NCBI GenBank assembly: GCA_966211675.1
Contig: CBIHPK010000013.1
Location: 1 to 64,000 of the forward strand
Source of the DNA: SCUS01 sp966211675
GTDB lineage: Bacteria; Myxococcota_A; Polyangia; Polyangiales; Ga0077539
Direction: 5' to 3'
DNA: 64,000 nucleotides
Below, in pieces: positions 7,955 to 16,495 of the stretch; positions within the stretch are counted from its first letter, which is position 1, and the number at the start of each line of letters is the position of its first letter. The translations under genes and the position numbers were made by a program. Under the pieces are notes generated by a model. It saw nothing but the letters and a program-made list of their open reading frames with translations, was not told the DNA's origin and did no database searches.

Positions 7955-9358
7955 TCAGCAGGCGCGGTGCGAGGGCGAGTCGCCGAAGATCTTCCCCGGG
8001 TTGAGCAGCCCCCTCGGGTCGAAGGCCGTCTTTACCCGCTGTTGTAACGCGATCAGCTCCGGCCCCTGCTCCCAGGCCAGGTACGGCGCCTTCAGCACCC
8101 CGATGCCGTGCTCGCCGGAGAGCGTCCCGCGCAGCGCGAGGGTCGCTCGGAAGAGCCGCTCGATCGCCCGCTGCACCCGAGGGCGCTCGTCGTCGTGGTC
8201 CCAGAGCAGGTTGACGTGCAGGTTGCCGTCGCCCGCGTGCCCGTAGGTGGGCATCACGACCCGCTCCTCCGCGGCGATCACCTGCACCCTCGCGATGAGC
8301 TCGGCCACCTGCGCCCTCGGCACCACCACGTCCTCCGAGAGCTTGTGCGCCGCCCGCCTTCGCAGCGCCCGCGACATCACCCGCCGCACCGCCCAGAGCG
8401 CCGCCCGCTCCGCCGCGTCCACCGCCTCGTGAGCGCTCACCGCCCCGGCCGCCAGGCAGCACTCGCCCGCCCTCGCCGCCTCGCGCGCCACCGCCTCCTC
8501 GTCGAAGCCGTCGAGCTCGATCACCAGCGCCGCGCCCGCCCCCTCGGGCAGCACGCCCGGGTCGTCCGCCCGCATCACGTCGCAGCAGATCGCGTCGAGC
8601 AGCTCGATGCACCGCGGCCTCGCCCCGGTCGACAGCAGCGCCGCCACCGCGCGCCCCGCCGCCACCGCGTCGGCGAAGACCGCCAGCACCCCGCGCACCG
8701 CCGTCGGCAGCGCCGCGAGGCGCACCGTCACCTCGGTGAACACCCCGAGCGTCCCTTCGCTCCCCACGAGCAGCCCGACCGTGTCGTAGCCGGTCACGCC
8801 CTTGGCGGTGCGCCGCCCGTGCTGCACCAGCGCTCCGTCCATGTGCGCGCACTCCAGGCCCAGCACCCAGTCGCGCGTCACGCCGTACTTCACCGCGCGA
8901 GGCCCGCCCGCGTTCTCCGCGACGTTGCCGCCGAGGCAGCACCACTCCGCGCTCTGCGGGTCGGGCGGGTAGAACAGCCCCTCCGCCTCGACCGCGGCGT
9001 GCAGCGCGCCGGTGCGCATCCCGACGCCCACCACGGCGATCCCGTTGGCGCGGTCGATGTCCTTGATCCCGCCCAGGAGCGAGGTGTCGATCACCACGCT
9101 CGGCACCGTCACCGTCGCGCCGCCCGTGCGCCCGGTGCCCGCGCCGCGGGGGACCACCGGCACGCCGCGCTCGTGGCAGGCCCGCAGCGCCGCGGCCACC
9201 TCCGCCGCCGTCTCCGCGCGCACCACGCACGGGGGCACCACCGACGGGGCCTCGCTCTCGTCGCGAGCGTACGCGGCGCAGAGGTCCGGGTCGGTGATCA
9301 CCCGAGACGGGCCGAGGGCCCTCTCCAGGTCGAGCGAGACGAGCTGTGCAGGGGTCAT
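7955..9358 (-). CDS. FAD-linked oxidase, GlcD/D-lactate dehydrogenase type
   Basis: The 467-residue protein matches FAD-binding PCMH-type oxidases: the FAD-binding half has PRGAGTGRTGG (about residue 74), CCLGGNVAENAGG (about 140) and GYDTVGLLVGSEGTLGV (about 195), and the C-terminal half has the metal/substrate motif PTYGHAGDGNLHVN and GEHGIG. Members oxidise 2-hydroxy acids such as glycolate, D-lactate or D-2-hydroxyglutarate. Full length for the family. It lies 38 bp downstream of the nucleotidyltransferase gene and in the same direction, so it may be transcribed with the phosphonate operon, or only be its neighbour. The substrate cannot be told. Confidence 0.85.
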   Translation of the reverse strand: MTPAQLVSLDLERALGPSRVITDPDLCAAYARDESEAPSVVPPCVVRAETAAEVAAALRACHERGVPVVPRGAGTGRTGGATVTVPSVVIDTSLLGGIKDIDRANGIAVVGVGMRTGALHAAVEAEGLFYPPDPQSAEWCCLGGNVAENAGGPRAVKYGVTRDWVLGLECAHMDGALVQHGRRTAKGVTGYDTVGLLVGSEGTLGVFTEVTVRLAALPTAVRGVLAVFADAVAAGRAVAALLSTGARPRCIELLDAICCDVMRADDPGVLPEGAGAALVIELDGFDEEAVAREAARAGECCLAAGAVSAHEAVDAAERAALWAVRRVMSRALRRRAAHKLSEDVVVPRAQVAELIARVQVIAAEERVVMPTYGHAGDGNLHVNLLWDHDDERPRVQRAIERLFRATLALRGTLSGEHGIGVLKAPYLAWEQGPELIALQQRVKTAFDPRGLLNPGKIFGDSPSHRAC

Positions 9359-9396
9359 CGCGACAGGGACTCCGTAGGGCCCGGCCGCGAGGGCGG

Positions 9397-10203
9397 TCAG
9401 GCGAGGTTGGAGCGCAGCTTCGGGAAGAAATCCCCGGTGAGGTGGGCGTACTCCTCGGGCGAGTCGCACTCCATGAACATCAGCTCGTGGAACACCGACG
9501 GGCTCACCCGGTCGGCCAGCATCAGCCGCTGGGTGATGTCCTCGTGCTCCGAGCGCGCCTTGGCCGTGGAGTACTGGATGCACCAGTCGGTGGCGCCGCG
9601 CACGAGGGCGTGGTCGCCCGGCTCCCAGAGCACCATGCCCGTGGCCTCGCCGTAGCAGGTCATGCCCGGCAGGAGGGTCTTGCCCGCGGAGGTGTCGAGC
9701 AGCCCCTTGCCGTGGGTGAGCGCGCGGTTGTCCTTGCCGAAGACCATCACCTCCTCGTTGGACTCCTTGTAGTCGCCGCACACCAGCGTGCGCGAGCGGC
9801 CGTCGCGGGAGGGCGCCCCGAGCGCGTGCAGCACGCCGGCCTCGTAGAGGATGTCGGCGTCCATCATCACGACGCGCGCGTGGCCGTCGAGGATCTCGTG
9901 CTCGCTGTGCAGCGCGAACCAGAACGAGTGGCCGCTGCCGGAGGTGGAGAGGTCCTCCGTGGGGTTGAGGATCCAGTGGACCCGGCACCCGCGAGGGCCC
10001 TTGAAGGGGCGCTTGGTGGTGACCTGGTTGCCGACGAGGAAGATCTCCCGCACGCCGATCGCAGCGAGCTGCTCGATGTGCCAGTCGATGAAGCACGGTC
10101 CATCAGGGGTGCCGTCGAGCGAGAGGAACGGCTTGGGGGTCTGCGACGCCTTGGCGATGCGGTTGCCCTGGCCAGCGGCGAGAATCACGGCCTTGTCGAT
10201 CAT
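9397..10203 (-). CDS. Nucleotidyltransferase, probable cytidylyltransferase of the phosphonate pathway
   Basis: The 268-residue protein opens with the nucleotidyltransferase signature VILAAGQGNRI (residues 6-16) and a downstream PKPFLSLDG, and has the metal-binding MMDADILYE (about residue 112). This is the fold of sugar-phosphate and alcohol-phosphate cytidylyltransferases. Position immediately after a CDP-alcohol phosphatidyltransferase (11-bp gap) suggests that it makes the CMP-activated head group, for example CMP-2-aminoethylphosphonate, from CTP. The PEP mutase protein carries a second such domain, so which one activates which substrate is open. Start at the ATG at 10203; no longer alternative is supported. 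Confidence 0.75.
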   Translation of the reverse strand: MIDKAVILAAGQGNRIAKASQTPKPFLSLDGTPDGPCFIDWHIEQLAAIGVREIFLVGNQVTTKRPFKGPRGCRVHWILNPTEDLSTSGSGHSFWFALHSEHEILDGHARVVMMDADILYEAGVLHALGAPSRDGRSRTLVCGDYKESNEEVMVFGKDNRALTHGKGLLDTSAGKTLLPGMTCYGEATGMVLWEPGDHALVRGATDWCIQYSTAKARSEHEDITQRLMLADRVSPSVFHELMFMECDSPEEYAHLTGDFFPKLRSNLA

Positions 10204-10214
10204 CGGGATTGAGC

Positions 10215-11153
10215 TCAGTGGGGAGAGGCGGTCATGGGTTGCGCGTGCAGCAGTCGGTTGCTCGCGGACACTGTCGCCGCGAGGATCACCACACAATACG
10301 CGCTCGCGGCGAGAAATCCCTCCAGGGGCCTCGTGAGGAGGGTCGCCGCCGTGAGGATCAGGATGCCCGTGTCGCCGCCGGAGAAGCCCACCCGGAGCAG
10401 CGTCGAGCGCAGCCGCGGATCGCCCTGCGAGGCCATCGCCCGCAGTCGCTCGGCGGCCGGGTGCGTGGTGCCCTCGGCGACCGTCACGGTGCCGGAGGCG
10501 ACGCGGGCGCGCAGCGCCGGGAGCGCCGACGGGTTGAGCAGCCACATCTGGATGCTGGAGAACCACGCGGAGAAGCGGATCGCGGCCCCTCGGGTGCGCT
10601 GCGCCTCGAGCTGGACCTTCACGTACTCCTCGTCGATCTCGTCCCGGCCCTCGAGCAGCACGGACGTGAAGCGGCGCTTGTAGAAGTCCCAGCAGAAGGT
10701 GCAGAGCGCGCAGAGGGCGGCGGTGACCAGCGTGAGGGCCATCGCGCGGGGGAAGCCGAGGGTGCGGGTGAACGCCACCCAGGAGCCCGCGATGAAGGCC
10801 GCGAAGCCGAGGAAGTCGCCGGCCTGGTCCATCGCGCGGCCGTAGGCCGAGGAGGTGCCGCGAGCGCGGGCGAGCACCCCGTCGAAGCAGTCGAGGATCG
10901 ATCGGACCTCGTACATGACCCCCGCGAGGACGAGCAGCGAGGGCCTTCCGGTGCTGATGAGCGCCCCGGCGCTGATGCCGAGGAGCGTGTGCCCGATGGT
11001 GACGTGGTTGGGCGTGAGGGGGGTGCGCATCGCGGCCCGCACGACCGCGTGCCCGATGGGGTAGCGCCAGAGGCGATCCGCGGGGTTGACGGTCAGTTCG
11101 AGCAGCCTCTTCGCAGACTCCATCCGGACGTTGGGACTCCCTCCGTCGGGCAT
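10215..11153 (-). CDS. CDP-alcohol phosphatidyltransferase family membrane enzyme
   Basis: The complete family signature D-x2-D-G-x2-A-R-x8-G-x3-D-x3-D is present (D88, D91, R96, G105, D109, D113), with several hydrophobic segments around it. These membrane enzymes transfer a phospho-alcohol from a CDP-alcohol, or a head group onto a lipid. In this operon the likely reaction is joining a CMP-activated phosphonate head group and a lipid alcohol, giving a phosphonolipid. I start at the ATG at 11153, which has GGGAG 8 nt upstream; a TTG at 11177 would overlap the phnW stop by 4 nt and is possible. The 312-residue length is longer than the minimal family, with an extra loop at about 145-250. Confidence 0.8.
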   Translation of the reverse strand: MPDGGSPNVRMESAKRLLELTVNPADRLWRYPIGHAVVRAAMRTPLTPNHVTIGHTLLGISAGALISTGRPSLLVLAGVMYEVRSILDCFDGVLARARGTSSAYGRAMDQAGDFLGFAAFIAGSWVAFTRTLGFPRAMALTLVTAALCALCTFCWDFYKRRFTSVLLEGRDEIDEEYVKVQLEAQRTRGAAIRFSAWFSSIQMWLLNPSALPALRARVASGTVTVAEGTTHPAAERLRAMASQGDPRLRSTLLRVGFSGGDTGILILTAATLLTRPLEGFLAASAYCVVILAATVSASNRLLHAQPMTASPH

Positions 11154-11173
11154 CGATGTATCTCCCGCCGAGC

Positions 11174-12283
11174 TCAACCCGGGCGCTTGAGCAGCGCTCG
11201 CAGCCCGTCGAGCAGCTCGGCCATGTCCTTCTCACCGAGCGCGCCCATCACCGCGATGCGGAACATCTTCCCCGCGTACGGCCCCTGCCCCGCGTAGATG
11301 ATGAACCCGCGCTCCTTCAGCCCGTCGTGGAGCTTGTCGTAGGTCGTCCACGACGGCACCGCGAAGGCCGTCAGGATCGACGAGCTCGCGGTCGCCCCGT
11401 CGCCCAGGAAGTACTCCACCCCGAGCTCGAAGAGCACCTCGCGCACCGCGCTCGCCCGCCTCGCATAGGTCGCGTGCCGGGCGCGCCAGCCGCCTTCGTC
11501 CTCGAGCTCCTTCAGCGCCTCCTGCAGCGCGTACATGCAGTGCACCGACTGGGTGAAGGGCGAGGCGCCGGTGCGCTGCTCCTTCCAGTGCCGCCAGAGG
11601 TCCAGGTAGACCGAGGTGGCGCCGGAGGCCCGCGCGGCGAAGACCCCCTCGCGCACCAGCACGAAGGAGATGCCCGGCACGCCGTGGACGCACTTGTTGG
11701 CCGTGGCCGCGACGGCCTCGAGGTTCCACCCCTCGAAGTCGATGGGCTCGCCCGCGAAGCTGCTCACGCCGTCGAGCAGCATCGGCTTGTCGTAGCGCTT
11801 GCAGAGCGCCCCGAGCGCCGCGACGTCGTTGTCCCGCCCGGTGGTCGTCTCGTGCTGCACCGCCAGCACGTGGGTGATGCTCGCGTCCGTGGAGAGCGCG
11901 CGCTCGACGCCGGCGAGGTCCATCGGGGCGACCCACTCGGCGCCCACGGTGGTGAAGCGCTTGCCCTGCGCGGTGAGCATCGCCGCCATCCGGTCGCCGT
12001 AGACGCCGTTGGCGACCACCAGCGCGTGGCCGTCCTTGGGCACCAGCGACCCGACCATCGCCTCCACCGCGGAGGTCCCCGAGCCCGTCAGCAGGATCGC
12101 CACGTAGCGCCCCGCGCAGCCCTCGTAGATGCGCTCGATGCGGCCGCGCACCTCCATGGCCAGCGCGTAGAACTCCGGCTCGCGGTGGCAGAGGTCGGGC
12201 CGCTGCAGCGACGCCCGCACCCGCTCGGTGAGGGTCACCGGGCCCGGGTTGAGCAGCCGCATCCTTCGCTCCGTGGCGCTCAT
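11174..12283 (-). CDS. phnW: 2-aminoethylphosphonate:pyruvate transaminase
   Basis: The 369-residue protein begins with the characteristic LLNPGPVTLTERV (residues 10-22) and has TGSGTSAVEAM (67-77), the PLP-contacting D171 in LLDGVSSFAGEP and the PLP lysine K197 in TANKCVHGVPG, all typical of PhnW. The enzyme interconverts phosphonoacetaldehyde plus alanine and 2-aminoethylphosphonate plus pyruvate. Here it follows PEP mutase and phosphonopyruvate decarboxylase with no phosphonatase (phnX) nearby, so it is expected to work in the biosynthetic direction. Its ATG overlaps the stop of the decarboxylase gene (ATGA), so translation is coupled. Confidence 0.92.
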   Translation of the reverse strand: MSATERRMRLLNPGPVTLTERVRASLQRPDLCHREPEFYALAMEVRGRIERIYEGCAGRYVAILLTGSGTSAVEAMVGSLVPKDGHALVVANGVYGDRMAAMLTAQGKRFTTVGAEWVAPMDLAGVERALSTDASITHVLAVQHETTTGRDNDVAALGALCKRYDKPMLLDGVSSFAGEPIDFEGWNLEAVAATANKCVHGVPGISFVLVREGVFAARASGATSVYLDLWRHWKEQRTGASPFTQSVHCMYALQEALKELEDEGGWRARHATYARRASAVREVLFELGVEYFLGDGATASSSILTAFAVPSWTTYDKLHDGLKERGFIIYAGQGPYAGKMFRIAVMGALGEKDMAELLDGLRALLKRPG

Positions 12284-13425
12284 CCCTTCGTCTCCTTCAG
12301 CCAGGCCCGCATCCGGTCGATGACCTGCACCGGCGTCTCCTTCGGGCGAGGCAGGTCGCCCTTCTCCCCGGGCGCCGTCTTCACGTGGATGAAGGTCAGC
12401 CCCTTGGCGTTCACGAAGGCCGCCTCGGCCTCGGCCAGCGAGTGGGCGCGCACCACCGTGGGGTAGCCGCACGCCGACGCCACGCCCGCGAGGTCGACCG
12501 AGTGCGACACCGTGGACTGGCCCCCGGTGGAGTCGTGCACCTCGTTGTCGAGCAGCACGTGGACGAGATTGTCCGGCCGCTCGTAGCCGATGGTGGCCAG
12601 GGCCCCGAGGCGCATCAGCGCCGCGCCGTCGCCGTCGAGCACCACCACCCGCCGCTGCGGCTGGGCGATGGCGAGCCCGAGCCCGAAGGAGCTCGCGCAG
12701 CCCATGGAGCCGACCATGTAGAGCTGGCTGGGGCGGTCATCGAGGGCGTAGAGAGCGCGCCCGGTGAAGCCCGTGGTGGCCACCAGGGCGTCGGTGGGAT
12801 TCACCTTCGCCTGGATCATCGCCAGCACCTCGCGGCGCGTCGGGTACGAGGCCTGCGGGCCCCAGGGCTCGATGTTTCCCGGGGGCAGCGGCTTCGGCGT
12901 GGGCTTCGTCCGGAGCTTGTAGTCCGCGACCGAGTCCTTCCGCATGATGAGCCCGTAGGGCGTGCGCTTCTCGTTCATGTGCGCGACCGCGCGGCCCATG
13001 ACCGCGTCGATCTCCGAGACCTCCGTGGGGAAGTACTCCCACGGGATCTGCATCAGGTCGAAGAGCCCGCCGGTGATCTGGCCCATGAGGTCGTGCTGCG
13101 GCTCGTCGTGAGCGCCGCCCGGCTCGCCCCGCAGCGTGGTGATCACCAGGGTCGGGACCTTGAAGATCATGTTGAGCGAGGTGAGCGGGTTGACCGTGTT
13201 GCCGAAGCCCGAGTTCTGGAACATCACCACCGCGGGTTGGCCCCCCAGGTCGGCGCCCGCGGCGATGCCCACGGCGTCGCCCTCGTTGGTCGCCCCGACG
13301 TACCGCAGGTCCGGCGCGTCGATGACGAAGTTGATGAAGGGCTTCAGGTAGGAGCACGGCACGCCCGTCCAGAGCGTGAGGCCGTGCTTCTTACAAGACT
13401 CGATAAAGCTCGACGCCGGGATCAT
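12280..13425 (-). CDS. ppd: Phosphonopyruvate decarboxylase (ThDP enzyme)
   Basis: The 381-residue product has the ThDP-dependent decarboxylase layout: N-terminal pyrimidine-binding domain with the catalytic Glu in NEGDAVGIAAG (E48) and MFQNSGFGNTVNPL, and C-terminal pyrophosphate-binding domain with VVVLDGDGAALM, where the GDG is followed by LLDNEVHDSTG as in Ppd and sulfopyruvate decarboxylase. The enzyme makes the phosphonate pathway irreversible by turning phosphonopyruvate into phosphonoacetaldehyde and CO2. It sits 16 bp after pepM and overlaps phnW by 4 nt. Sulfopyruvate decarboxylase is excluded mainly by context. Confidence 0.92.
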   Translation of the reverse strand: MIPASSFIESCKKHGLTLWTGVPCSYLKPFINFVIDAPDLRYVGATNEGDAVGIAAGADLGGQPAVVMFQNSGFGNTVNPLTSLNMIFKVPTLVITTLRGEPGGAHDEPQHDLMGQITGGLFDLMQIPWEYFPTEVSEIDAVMGRAVAHMNEKRTPYGLIMRKDSVADYKLRTKPTPKPLPPGNIEPWGPQASYPTRREVLAMIQAKVNPTDALVATTGFTGRALYALDDRPSQLYMVGSMGCASSFGLGLAIAQPQRRVVVLDGDGAALMRLGALATIGYERPDNLVHVLLDNEVHDSTGGQSTVSHSVDLAGVASACGYPTVVRAHSLAEAEAAFVNAKGLTFIHVKTAPGEKGDLPRPKETPVQVIDRMRAWLKETKG

Positions 13426-13441
13426 CGCTGGGCTCCGCTTC

Positions 13442-15061
13442 TCAGAAGGCCGCGCCGACGACCACGTCCTCGACGCTGTCGACGTCGAGCCAGTGGCCCG
13501 TGGTGTAGATGACCCGCACCTTCGCCCCGTCGGCGATGAGGAGCTGCAGCAGGTCCGGGAGCTTCATCGTGCGCAGCCGGGCGGGCTCCGCGGCGAGGGC
13601 CTTGAGCTTCTCGCGCACCAGCTTCGAGCCGGCGGGCGAGAGCTTCACGATGCCCATCCACTCGCCGTGCACGGCGTCCTCGCGCTCCGGGCGGAAGCCC
13701 TTGAGGGTGACGACGTTCTGGTACGCGCGCCGCGAGTTGGGCTCGGAGTTGCTGACGAAGTCCGCGTCGCGCCCGCGGTTGCGGCTCTCCGCGTGGTTGG
13801 AGTCGACCATGATGACGATGTCGTCGTCGGTGTCGATGAGCTCCTGGAGGATGTACTTCTTCAGCAGCACGTCGCCGTAGGAGACGATGACGTCGCCCTC
13901 CAGCGCCTCCGCCGCGGCGGCGAGCGAGCTCACCTCCTGCGTCGTCGCGAACTGGTCGTTGTCGAAGTACTTCACGTTGGCCAGGTTGACCGCGTCCTTC
14001 TTGTAGCCGCGGACGACGGAGAGTTCCTTCACGTTGACCGAGCGGTAGGTCTCGAGAATGTGGGCCAGCAGGGGCTTGCCCGCCAGGCTGACCATCGCCT
14101 TCGGCCGGTCGCGGGTGAGGTCGCCGAGCTCCGCGCCCTGCGAGGCCGCGAGGATGATCGCCTTCACCGAGCGCCCGTGCTTCGGCAGGTAGCGCTTCTC
14201 CGCCTGCTCCAGCTCGTTCTCCCCCTGGAGGCGGAACACGTCCGCCAGCGGGGCGACCTTCTCCTCGACGCTGAGCAGGGTCTGCTCGGTGTGGATGGTC
14301 TTCGCCGTCGCCTGCATCGCCGCGAGCGACGAGCGCATCAGGTGGTTGGCCCAGATCACCACGGAGACGCCCGCGTCGCGGAAGACCTCCGTCGGGGTCT
14401 GGTAGTACTTGGTCGGGACGATCACCACCGGCAGCCGGTTGCCCCACTCCTTCAGGAACGCGAGGATCTCCACGGGAGAGCGCAGCGCGCTGTGCATGAG
14501 GATCGCGTCGGCGCCGGCGAGGCGGTAGGCCTCCGCGCGCTTCATCGCCTCCTCGATGCCCCAGCCCGCGATGAAGGCCTCGACGCGGGCGACGATCACG
14601 AAGTCGTCGTCGGCCTGCGCGTCCTTGCCCGCCTTGATCTTGCCGGCGAACTCGTCGATGGCCGCGAGGGGCTGCGCCGCGCCGCGGATGAAGCTGTTGG
14701 TCTTGGGGAAGATCTTGTCCTCGATGCAGACGCCCGCGACGCCGCGCTGCTCGAGCTTGCGCACGACGCGCTGCATCGTGTTGAAGTCGCCGTAGCCCGT
14801 GTCGCCATCGAGGAGGATCGGCACCGTGGTGGCGTCGCTCATGAACTCCGCGACCTCGAGCACCTGGGTCCAGCTGGCCTCGTTGTGATCGCGCACGCCG
14901 AGGGCGGCGGAGATGCTGAGACCGCTGCCCCAGATGCCCTCGAACCCGGCCTCCTCGGCCACCTTCGCGCTCAGGCCGTTGTGCGCCTCCATCAGGAACG
15001 CCATCTCCTGGCGCTGCACCATCCGCTTGAGCTGCGTGGTCTTCTTCGGCTTGGACGTCAT
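13442..15061 (-). CDS. pepM: Bifunctional phosphoenolpyruvate mutase/nucleotidyltransferase
   Basis: Residues 10-290 are a PEP mutase: DGDTGYG (85-91) and the diagnostic active-site loop EDKIFPKTNS (114-123), whose E-D-K-x2-P-K-x-N-S pattern separates mutases from isocitrate-lyase-like hydrolases. This makes the C-P bond by isomerising PEP to phosphonopyruvate. Residues 298-539 form a nucleotidyltransferase domain (AIILAASQGAELGDLT, RPKAMVSLAGKPLL, VIVSYGDVLLKK). Its Gly-rich loop departs from the usual G-x-G-x-R. Fusions of this type occur with phosphonoglycan and phosphonolipid pathways, where the second domain probably activates the phosphonate with CTP. An in-frame start at 15172 lacks support; the ATG at 15061 fits the family N-terminus. 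First gene of the operon. Confidence 0.95.
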   Translation of the reverse strand: MTSKPKKTTQLKRMVQRQEMAFLMEAHNGLSAKVAEEAGFEGIWGSGLSISAALGVRDHNEASWTQVLEVAEFMSDATTVPILLDGDTGYGDFNTMQRVVRKLEQRGVAGVCIEDKIFPKTNSFIRGAAQPLAAIDEFAGKIKAGKDAQADDDFVIVARVEAFIAGWGIEEAMKRAEAYRLAGADAILMHSALRSPVEILAFLKEWGNRLPVVIVPTKYYQTPTEVFRDAGVSVVIWANHLMRSSLAAMQATAKTIHTEQTLLSVEEKVAPLADVFRLQGENELEQAEKRYLPKHGRSVKAIILAASQGAELGDLTRDRPKAMVSLAGKPLLAHILETYRSVNVKELSVVRGYKKDAVNLANVKYFDNDQFATTQEVSSLAAAAEALEGDVIVSYGDVLLKKYILQELIDTDDDIVIMVDSNHAESRNRGRDADFVSNSEPNSRRAYQNVVTLKGFRPEREDAVHGEWMGIVKLSPAGSKLVREKLKALAAEPARLRTMKLPDLLQLLIADGAKVRVIYTTGHWLDVDSVEDVVVGAAF

Positions 15062-15165
15062 CGGAGTCTCCGTTCGGGTTCGCCAACCCCCGCGACCGCC
15101 TCTTTGGGGCCCCGCGAGCGCCAGCAGGTTTTTGCACGGCTCGCGCCGGGATTGGGTTCGCGCGC

Positions 15166-15194
15166 TTCTCACACCTCCGCCCGACCCGCGTCAA
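15166..15194 (-). promoter_or_regulatory. Possible promoter of the phosphonate operon
   Basis: On the minus strand TTGACG (15189-15194) and TGAGAA (15166-15171) are separated by 17 bp and lie about 105 bp upstream of the pepM start. The -35 is close to consensus, the -10 weak. In DNA this GC-rich the match is suggestive only. Confidence 0.25.
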
Positions 15195-15285
15195 CTTCGC
15201 CCGCCGCACGACGCGCCGCGGTGACACCCCGCGAAGGGCCCTACGCACCCTCCCGTGCAGCCAGCGTGTGCGGCGACCGGCGTGG

Positions 15286-16470
15286 TCAGCCGGTGGCCGC
15301 TGCGGTGTCCGCTTCGCCCTCGCCCGCCGCGAGCGAGCGCACCCTCGCGGCCTGCGCGTCCCAGCGGAAGCGCCGCGCCCACGCGGGGCCCCGACGGCCC
15401 ATGGACGCACGACGCACCGGGTCGCGCACCAGGGTCGCGATGGCCTCGGTCACCGCGTCGAGGGAGGTGCCGTCCACCAGCATCCCGGAGCCGCCGTCCT
15501 CCACCGCGTCGACCACGCCGCCGGAGCGCCCGCCGATCACCGCCAGCCCCGCCGCGCTCGCCTCCAGGAACACCATCCCGAAGCCCTCCACGTCGTCGTC
15601 GTCGAGCGTGCGGTTGGGGTGCACGAACACGTCCGCCGCGGCGTAGTAGCGCGGCAGCGCGTCGCGCGAGACCGGCCCCACCCAGCGCACCACGTCGTCG
15701 AGGCCGAGCGCGGTGCAGCTCTTCTTGAGCTCGTCCTCCAGCTCGCCGTCGGAGAGCACCAGCCATACGAGGTCTTGTAAGAGCCCGCTGGGCCGCAGGC
15801 GAGCCAGGGCGGAGAGCACCGTGTCGTGGCCCTTGCGCCGGGTGAGGCGCCCGACGGTGAGCAGCACGGTCTTGCCCGCGAGCCCGAAGCGCTCCACCAG
15901 GTCGGCGGTGTCGAAGGGGCCCGCGAAGGCCTCCGCGTCCACCGCGGGGTTGATCACGTGCAGCCGCTCGGCCGGGGCGCCCGCGAGCAGCGCCCTCCCC
16001 TGGGTGAAGGTGGAGTTGGCGAACACCGCCCTCGCCCGGGAGAACACCTGCGGCATCAGCCGCTTCTTCACCGGGTAGCGCAGGAAGAGCGAGACCTCCT
16101 CGCCGTGCACCCACACCGTGTAGGGGATCTTCAGCGCCCGCCCCACGGCCATCGCCACGAGCCCCTCGGGGATCACCCTCGCGGCGTGAAGCACCTCCAC
16201 GCGCTCGCGCCGGCACACGTGCAGCGTGGCGGCGAGCATGCGGGCGTACTCCAGCGCCGACTCGGGCTTCATCCAGGGGTAGCGGGTGTCGTCGAAGCGG
16301 GTGACCGGCCGGGGGTAGCTCTTGTCGTGCGAGGCGCTGCCCGGCGGACCTCCCGCGATGATGTGCACCGCGTCGCCCGGGGGCATGTGCTGGCCATAGA
16401 TCGCGTCGAAGAGCTGGATCGATCCGCCGATGGCGGGAAACCACTGCTCGGTCAGGAGTGCGTGTCGCAT
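15286..16470 (-). CDS. GT4-family glycosyltransferase
   Basis: The 394-residue protein has the two Rossmann domains of GT-B enzymes: an N-terminal LLTEQWFPAIGGS start and HAARVIPEG, and a C-terminal donor-binding half with LLTVGRLTRRKGHDTVL (about 185), RYYAAADVFVHPN and the E-x7-E-like stretch EGFGMVFLEASAAGL (about 300). These retain the anomeric configuration and use nucleotide sugars. Likely role: envelope polysaccharide or glycolipid synthesis in the cytoplasm. It precedes pepM by 224 bp in the same direction, so involvement in decorating the phosphonate product is possible but unproven. Confidence 0.85.
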   Translation of the reverse strand: MRHALLTEQWFPAIGGSIQLFDAIYGQHMPPGDAVHIIAGGPPGSASHDKSYPRPVTRFDDTRYPWMKPESALEYARMLAATLHVCRRERVEVLHAARVIPEGLVAMAVGRALKIPYTVWVHGEEVSLFLRYPVKKRLMPQVFSRARAVFANSTFTQGRALLAGAPAERLHVINPAVDAEAFAGPFDTADLVERFGLAGKTVLLTVGRLTRRKGHDTVLSALARLRPSGLLQDLVWLVLSDGELEDELKKSCTALGLDDVVRWVGPVSRDALPRYYAAADVFVHPNRTLDDDDVEGFGMVFLEASAAGLAVIGGRSGGVVDAVEDGGSGMLVDGTSLDAVTEAIATLVRDPVRRASMGRRGPAWARRFRWDAQAARVRSLAAGEGEADTAAATG

Positions 16471-16495
16471 CGCGAACCGTTATACCCGATCGCCC

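Noticed and set aside
11154..11177. TTG start for the CDP-alcohol phosphatidyltransferase overlapping the phnW stop
   Set aside because: The ATG at 11153 has a GGGAG 8 nt upstream, although the 4-nt overlap keeps the TTG possible.
12280..13425. Sulfopyruvate decarboxylase instead of phosphonopyruvate decarboxylase
   Set aside because: The flanking PEP mutase and PhnW genes fix the pathway as phosphonate.
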